64,000 nucleotides of DNA from Bedellia somnulentella (Eukaryota; Arthropoda; Insecta; Lepidoptera; Bedelliidae), in contig OY755174.1 in the NCBI GenBank assembly GCA_963576735.1, positions 372,001 through 436,000 on the forward strand, read 5' to 3'. Below are positions 37,501 through 46,500 of the stretch, in pieces. Position numbers and translations under genes: made by a program. The stretch's first letter is position 1. The number at the start of each line of letters is the position of its first letter. The notes under the pieces are model-generated. The model had not been told where the DNA came from. It was given only the letters and a program-made list of their open reading frames with translations, and did no database searches.

Positions 37501-40500
37501 TATGATTATTCACCATTTTCAACTTCAAATCCCTTTGCGGCATATGAAACTCAATATACACAATCTCAAAAACCTTTCAAACCAAGTTTACCAGATGTGT
37601 CTAGTCGTAAACCTTTTTATGATCCCATTAACTCGCCTACACAAATAATAACAAAAAGTCCACCGATTTCTTCTTTGAATAACAATGAAAATCCTTTCTA
37701 TAAGTTAGCAGGAGGATTTCTAAATAATAAACCAAAGCAAATCAACAATCCATGGAGTACATCAGGTACGTTTAAAAACTCAAACAATTTTCAATCGTTT
37801 GACTCTTCTCAAGTTTCAACGTCTCCAGTGACTGGTAAACCTATTTTGATACAAACACCACGCTACCCAAGTAATCAAAAACTTAATCAAAATTCACAAT
37901 CGTTTTCTGCTCAATATAACCCCAGCTTAACAAATTTAAAACCTCAAAATCATGATGCTGGTCAAAAGTATAAAAATGAAAATCAAAGTGAAGAAGAAAG
38001 TGATGAAGATGAATCATCCGAAGAAATCTCTACAGAAAATGACAACAGTGAAGAAGATGACAAAGTAGTCAAATATGATTTTCCTGAACCTCCATACGAA
38101 TTCAAGCATCCAAACAACAAATATGCTAATATCCACAATCCATTTGCTGATCCAAACTTTGATTTTGACGCTTATTTGGCAAAGTTGAGTGGAGAAAAGT
38201 ATAAAACTGTCGATATCTCAACACCAAAACCTAAATACCAAAACAATTCTGCACTGAAGATCATAGATACTCCTATCCAAAGTACAACAGTCTCACCAAC
38301 AAAATCTGGTTTTCGTTCATCCACTTTGAGTAGTTATCATGGTATGAGTACTCCGCGACCATTTAGTGTTCCGTCAGATGACCCTCTGACGTGGAATTCT
38401 CACGACCAACATGGACAATCTACCACCAAAAAACCCGAAAACGGAATGTATATACATCACCCTCAACACCAATATAATGAAAATAGTAATAAACATTTGC
38501 AACAGATTCAAACCGTTAGCAATAGACCTTCTAATTCGCCTGGATCAGAAAGGCTACATCTTAAACCTCCAAATTTTAAAGATGAAAGACAACTACCTAT
38601 AAATTATAACTTCCAGAATTTTCTAAAAAGTACATTCTCGCCAAACACAGAAAGAACTCCATTTAAAGCAGAATATAATAAACAAGTGGTAGGTGTAAAT
38701 CAAAAACCTTACGTAGTAGTTACTGGTACTGGATCTCCGATATCATTTTCTACAATAAAAAACCCATTTTTAGGAAGACCTTCAAAGTATTTGTCTTATG
38801 CGCCACATGTAGTTGTAACCGGAAAGCCTTATTTTATGTCGAGTTACAGACCTAACAGTGACTATTCTGCACTTAAGCACTCAACACAAAAACCACTTAC
38901 TACTGCAAATGACGAGCTCGCTGTTTTACAACAATTTTGGAATACTGCATCAAAAAAACCTGATCTATTCATGATACCTACTAAATCTACGCATCTAGCA
39001 TCTGAAATGCCGAGTCTTGAGAGTTTATTTTCACAATCCATAAAATCGACTGCAGAGTCTATTCTATCAGGAAATAAAAACTTAATGGCATTGCCACCAA
39101 AAGATTCATCTGCATCTACAACAAGTGCACCACCCACCAAAAAACCTATTCCAAAACCATCACCTGAAATGAATGACTATTATTACGATGATGACGATGA
39201 GCAATACTATTATGAGCCTCCAGTCAAATCACAATATATGCCAAGTTCGGAAGTTAGACCTCAAAGGCCACAAATGGCACAAAATTACCAGGAATATGAT
39301 GACATCGGCAGCGGTGAACAAAATACAAAAATTGCACAAAAACCTCCGTCGAGGAAACCTAATGATTACAATAAGTATAACCAAGAAACCGTAACAAAAA
39401 ATCATAACGATGTGTCTATTGTAACTAAATCACCATACAAAGAAATAAAACATTTTAATAAAAATACGTCTGACATAACTTATATAACGCGTCCTGAAAT
39501 TTCAAACTATGCTGTAATGCATCAATCCTCGAGAAATAGAACAATGTTCTATAAAAAACCGATGGATCTAGGACCAAATACAATAAAACCACCTAGATAT
39601 TTAAATCAAACAACGTTACGACCGTACACCGTTAGGCATAGGTTAGCTAAGCCAACTGCTGTGACGCAAACACCATCTAGTCAAACTCAAGACATAAAAA
39701 CATCAACGAAAGGACGAACTCGACACCCAAACATCGTGACTCAAATGAGACTGACTACACCACGTGACAATCATAATCAAGAAACTCGATATACAAAGAC
39801 AAGACATGACGGTAAAACCAACAGGTAAAACAATCACTACCCCTGCTTTTAAATTTATTACTGAATTTATGTTTTCCTAATGTGACTTATGTATCATTTT
39901 ACAAAAAATAACCGACTGCACTTAATTGACTAATTTTAATAAACAACTAATGACTTGACACAATAGTATTTAAAAGAATCATATTTATATAATATACGTG
40001 GTACTTACATACTATAACGCACTTTCAATTGAACAAAGTAATAACTTGATTTTCAGTTTGGAACCTACCGAGAGCGTCATACCAACCCAATACACAGCAA
40101 GTCCTAGACCAAAAATGCTTTATAATGGGTCTCAGAACTATAGTCCTGATCAGTATGATCCTTATTATGCTGTTTATGATGAAGATGGTGAACTTTACAA
40201 AGATACAGGTACTGATAATAGCATATACCTTTTTAAAGATGTTTTGGTGAAAGTGTCATAATATTTACTCTTTACTATTTCCATTTTTATTATCTATGTT
40301 TATCACTTTAATGAATTACCAACATTGAATGAGATCAAACCACACTTATGTAACATGTTTAATTGAACTATCCCATTTTTATGATAACAGTCTTCAAACT
40401 TTAATCACTAAATAACGGTTTCACTGTGCATGAAACACCCTTGTCTGTTAATATATTTTCTACCCCAATGTACAAATAATCACATTAACGCACTAACTGG

Positions 40501-43500
40501 TGGTATGGGTGTCAGCAGACTATGTTCAACAATATAATTTGGCTTCGCTCCGACCTGCAGTCCAGCAGACATACCGCGGTACGCCTCCCCCAGCTAGAAG
40601 ACCTGTAGAAACGTACACGACCCGACCCGTATCGCCTGACGATTATGACGACGCCCTTATTCAAGGCCAGGTAAATATAATAAATACAAATAAAATCATA
40701 TTTTATACAAAGATGTTATGGAATAGGTAATTCCAATGTTATTATTTTCAGGTTAATAATCAAGCTCAGTATCAAAACGGCATACGACATACGACAAGGT
40801 AATTATTTATTTCATATCTTAAATGTTTGAATTACTTAGAATTTTTCAAAATTTTGCTCACATAACATAAAACTTTGTTATTAATAAAAATAATTGGCAA
40901 TTCAGGGGCGAAGGTAATGAATTGGAATTTGATAATAATCCAATCACCGTGCGGACCACTATTTTTGAAGCTCCGCCTAGCACAACTCCTTCTACAACTA
41001 TCACAACCACAACAACTACACAACGTCCAACTGTTGCACCAATCACAGAGGCAATGACCCCGTCTCGATTTACTATAAGGTACTATAAAACTTAGAACAA
41101 GTTTTATCGACATCGTTTCATATTTTATCAATATTCATTTCTTTCATATCATAACATTATAACAAATAACATAAGAAAACTACTTTTGAAGTTTTATAAG
41201 TATAGTTTGCTGGTCAATTTAACTATAATTGAAATTAAATATTACGTATAAATAGTCCTCAGTGATGAAACTATTTATAAACTATCGTACCGAGAATTGT
41301 TTCAAAAGTAGTTAAGTAAACTTGTAAATATCATAATAAACAAATCGTTCATTAACATTTGGCTTATAAAAGTACCTATCATATTGCGGGTCCCAGCTTT
41401 TGTGGTCTCTATAATTTCTTCCAATTTAACTAACATACGTTAAATCATATTATATATATCGGTTGTATAGAATCTAAATAAATTGGAAATAGTTCATTTT
41501 TTTTCTTTTGGTTTGTATTCAACAGATCATCCACAGATGAACACCCTGTTTCAAACAATCGACCTTCATCATTAAACAACCAGCTATATAAAACTGCTTT
41601 CCCATCATCCGTTCCTTTGACTTACGAAACCACTGTTAACATTTCTTCTCTTGCTAAACCCTTTCAAAAGACTGAAAACTTATACCGACTTCGTAATACA
41701 TCGACTTCTACTGAAAAATCAACGCAATCTCCTTTGACTCATACTTCGAATGTAGAAGATAGTCCGAAAAATAATATTGATAAGGATCATAGTCCTGTTT
41801 CATTATCATCTGGGTTCTCTATTCGTCGGAATCCTAATAACACAAATAATCCATACACATTGACCGTTCATACGCGACCTTTTGATACATACGCACCTGA
41901 AAAAAACAGAAAATATCACATATCGGAGCCCAAGAAAAATGTAAAACAAAATAAACCCTTAGGAACAAAAAGACTATACTATAGCCACGAAGACCAAATA
42001 GGAGCAGAAAAATTAATTGATAGGTCGGATGAAATTTCTGACATCTCTATGCGTCGAACAAATAGCCCTGAATTGATAACAGATGAACAGGATATACCAA
42101 TATTTATAAGACCAACAGCTAAATTGAGGGTTGTGGAACCTAGAGATAAAACGTCAACTTCTCCAACCACTACATTGGCATCCAAATACTTTTTGAAGAC
42201 AGTCATTAAACGTCCCGTTCCATTTGCAACGAATAATCAACTTCAAAACAACATAGTTTCTACAGAAAACAGCATAGACACTGAATCACTGATAGAAAAA
42301 GCATTACAAAATTCTCAATATAAAGATGTTTTAGAACCAAACACGGAAAAAAAATATTCGAAAAATTATTGGGATAATCCATCAGATAATCAGTACCAGA
42401 ATTTAGAAAATAAGCAATATAACGCGAAAGAACAGTATATTGTAGATACAACAACTTCCAGTTCAACGACTCATTACACTACATTCAAACCTTTGCAAAA
42501 TGAAAAACTCTATGATCAATCTCTAGCAAAACCAACTAACCCATCATATTATAGGTATACCATTGCTGAAGATGTCACAACTCCAACCTCTGACATATTT
42601 AGCACTACGGCAAAAAATCTTTTGAAAGCTTTCTTTAATAGTTTTTCTAGTACTCCTAAACCAAAAACAATACGCATAGTAAATACACCATCAAAACCGA
42701 ACTTTGAAAACGAAAGAGTTGTAAATATTGGATTCAACAAAAAGTATTTAAAATATGACGAAAATCCAATCAAGAGTAATAATCAGCGATTGCAAATAAT
42801 TACAGAATCGACCTTAAATAAATTTGTTTCGCCTACTTTACCAGCTTTTCAACATAAGTATAAATCAGAGTCTGAATATTACTCGACAGTGCCCGTAACA
42901 ACACAAAAACCAGAAATCACATCCACAATGGTTCAAAGTACAACCACAAATCGATATAATAGGGTCAATATTGGTGAAACACAAAACTCAAAGTTTAGTG
43001 AGTTGGTTAACAGCGACAAGGAAGATTCTACGAATGAGCAACCAGATTTAAATTTGTACTCACTGAAGTTTCATAATATTGTATCAGATAAACCTTTTAG
43101 ATATAATTTAAATCAATATAACAACGACTTTCGGGACGATGTAGTAACAACAACGATAGGCATTGACAATGACAATAATAAAATAAAAAGTGACTACGAA
43201 AAAACAGAACGACCAAAACAACTCCCACCGACTACAACCACCTCGACGACACCTCGACCAATTGAACAAACGACTGTGACTAAGAGTCCTACCTTCCCTA
43301 CTCGGGCCTCGCGAGTTAATCCCGCCATAAAGTTAGCCGCGACAAACCCAGGAGGTGGGCGCAGGAGTTACCAATCGTCGTCCAATTGCTCATCAGACAA
43401 CAGTCTGCAAGAGAATCCGAAATGCAACGAAATCAAATACCAGAGGTATAAAGTTCGTCGATAGTGTATGTCATGATTGACATTAAAATCTCACACACTT

Positions 43501-46500
43501 TTAATAAAATGAACGGTGGAGGCCTGAAAAAATATGATTATACTACTTGCCTCGCGTACTACTAGCAACTAGCATGATATGAACTATTCTAATAGCACTT
43601 TGGCTAAAATCTGTCGCTTAACATTTTCTTCTCGTTGGGGGACTTCGTCGTGTAGAAATGAATTGTTAACTCCTGACGCTGCCATCCTTTTCTGTGTCTG
43701 AAAGTAGCACTGTGTAGTAATTAGAACAATCCTGTAGCAAGTTCCTCAACCGAGTATGTAGCACAAATTGCAATCTATTATATTTTGTTAAGAGCACTTT
43801 ATCACCTAGTATATTAAATCCTTTTTGGTTTTAATATGCTTATCATTAACAATGCATGATGAAAATTTAATATATCACCAAATTTTAATAAGAAGGTAAG
43901 GTATGTTTATTGTATTTTTAATATTCGTTTAAAAATAAATAATGAACTGAGTTATTTTAAAAGCTCAGTTTTTCAATGTCGTGACCAGTTAAGAAGTTCA
44001 GTTTGTTATGGTCTTTTATGATAATTTTGCTTTACCTGATAAATCACGCAATACTAACTTGCTTTAAATTTAATTATTAAATTAAGTTGAGGAATTTATA
44101 AAATTCAAAATAAATAAGCATCGCAATCCATGTGAATATTTTTTTATACCATTTTAAAATATATTTATGCATTTCAGACCAAGTTCAACAAGAGGTCGTG
44201 GCACGGCTCATTACTCGACGTCGGGAGGTAACGAAGCTGCGCCCCACAGGGCACAGGAGCAACAGGCCCCCAACCGAGGAACACCACCAACGTTAGAAAA
44301 ATAATAATTAGCCACACCTCATTCATCACGCTTTATCACTTTTTGTTTATTATTCTTGCTTGTCATTTCATTTTCTCCCATTACGTTTTTGCGTAAACTA
44401 CTTCAATCATCAAACAGTAGTAACAAGTGGGTTAAATTAATGTCGTCCGTAGCCGAGTTTAAAGGTGACTAGATTCTCGGTCCGTTGGTTGTGGGTTCGA
44501 TCCCCGCTGAAAGCAAAATTTATGTGGGGAGCATAAATTATTGTTTCTCAGTCTTGGTTGTTATTTCTATGTGTATTAATATAGTATCAAATATATCGTT
44601 GAGTTAGTATCCCATGATACAAGTCTTACTTAGTTTTTGGTTTAACTTGATCTGTTTATAATATGTCTGTATATTTTTTATTATGTTTTTTATAATGTGT
44701 TCTTCAATACTTTCAGCCGTAGCCGACCAACGCTCAAACCATCAACAGCCATTGTATCCAAGTCTTCTGAGTTCGTTGATATCTACGCTAACCCACCAAG
44801 GAGACCGAGTGCAGTCTACCCACAACCTACCCCTGATAAAACTGCGGCTAAATGTAGAAAGGATGTTTGTCTTTTACCCGACTGCTATTGTGGTGGCAAG
44901 GACATTCCTGGTAATTTATTTCCGTATAAAACTATGTCCAATATGAAATAGTTGTAGATATTATTCGTTAAAATTATATTCAGGATGTATCCAAATGGTG
45001 GAACTATTCATTGGAATGAAATTAGTATTATAAATTAGGAGATTTTTCTTCTGTGGTACTCTTGCACATATGACAAGTAAATAAAACCACGAAAATACTA
45101 CAAGTATGACTTCAAAAGACTCAGAAAATGTACCCAATAAGACTGAAATTACTGATAAAAAAACTCTAAGCATAGTGAGTCTGCTTGTTGTTTATTTTTA
45201 TGTTCATAAACAAGTGCCGTGTAGTGTCGGCTTAGAATAACACTACCCCATTTCTACCCGTGGGTGATCGTAAGAGGCGTCTAAGGGTATAGAGGCTTTT
45301 TAAGTGATTTTTGGGCGATGTGGTTGGAGACCCGTCACCAAAAACATTTATTATTACCATCTTTTCCCCAATCAACTTCCAAAAGTGGCTGAGGATTTTC
45401 TCATATCAAAGCTCTGGCTACCCCGTTAAGGGATTTATAGCCGTGAGTATATGTATGTATGTATGTATGTATAAATAAGTGCTATACCTACATAATTGTT
45501 TACGTACTCGTATTAAAATAAAACACTGGTGAGTGCTTTATCCAGTTAATTATTAAAAGTTAAAATCAATTTGACATAAATTTTATTTTTAGCTAAGTAG
45601 TGTCGTCGGCTTTCTGCTCAAGGGTTTTTAAGAGGTGACTTGGGATAAAGGGCTTATAAAATTGTTGCTGGCCGAAGTGGCTGGACACTCATTACCAAGC
45701 ATCCTTTTTTCTATTCCTATACCTTTTGGATATTTGTAGCCTTGAGTGTATGTGTTTAAATAGGTACTAAAAAACAAAATGTATCCATAATTGCTTGTTG
45801 CATGTTGCAAATTTACTTCCTAGAGTCTACCCCTTGGAATTAATGGCCATGTGTACGTGTATGTAACTTTAATTTTGAAAATATGCTTTTGATGCGAAAT
45901 AATTACATGGTAAACTGAAGTCATAAATTTAACACAGCCTTAGCATTCACTAAACTTTTCAACTTAAAATAAGGTATGTGGTGTATTTTAACGACTCCTT
46001 CCACTAGAAAGACATTAAATAAAAAGGCCTCAGAATAAAGTAAATTCATGCTATGTTTTTTTAATTTAATTGTATTGATTTACTCTTTTATGTAGGAAAA
46101 CTATCAGCAAAAGATGTTCCACAACTAGTGCTAATAACATTTGACGATGCAGTTAATGATTTGAATATGATATATTATGAAGAAATATTTAACAAAACGC
46201 GAGTGAATCCAAACGGTTGTCCCATTACTGGTACATTCTATGTATCGCACGAGTGGGCTGATTATAGTCAGATCCAAAACTTATACGCGGATGGTCACGA
46301 ACTAGCTTCGCATACAGTTTCGTAAGTCAAAGTAAAATGATAATACATTTGGGTTCTGCGGATCATCATATATACCATTGTATAAATATTCCCATGGTAT
46401 TCGACTATCATTATATAAGTATTATCCCATCCCAAAAGCTACATTCTCATGTCTGGTTATCTGTCTTATTTATATGTTTTATTAAATTATTTGTTTTTTT

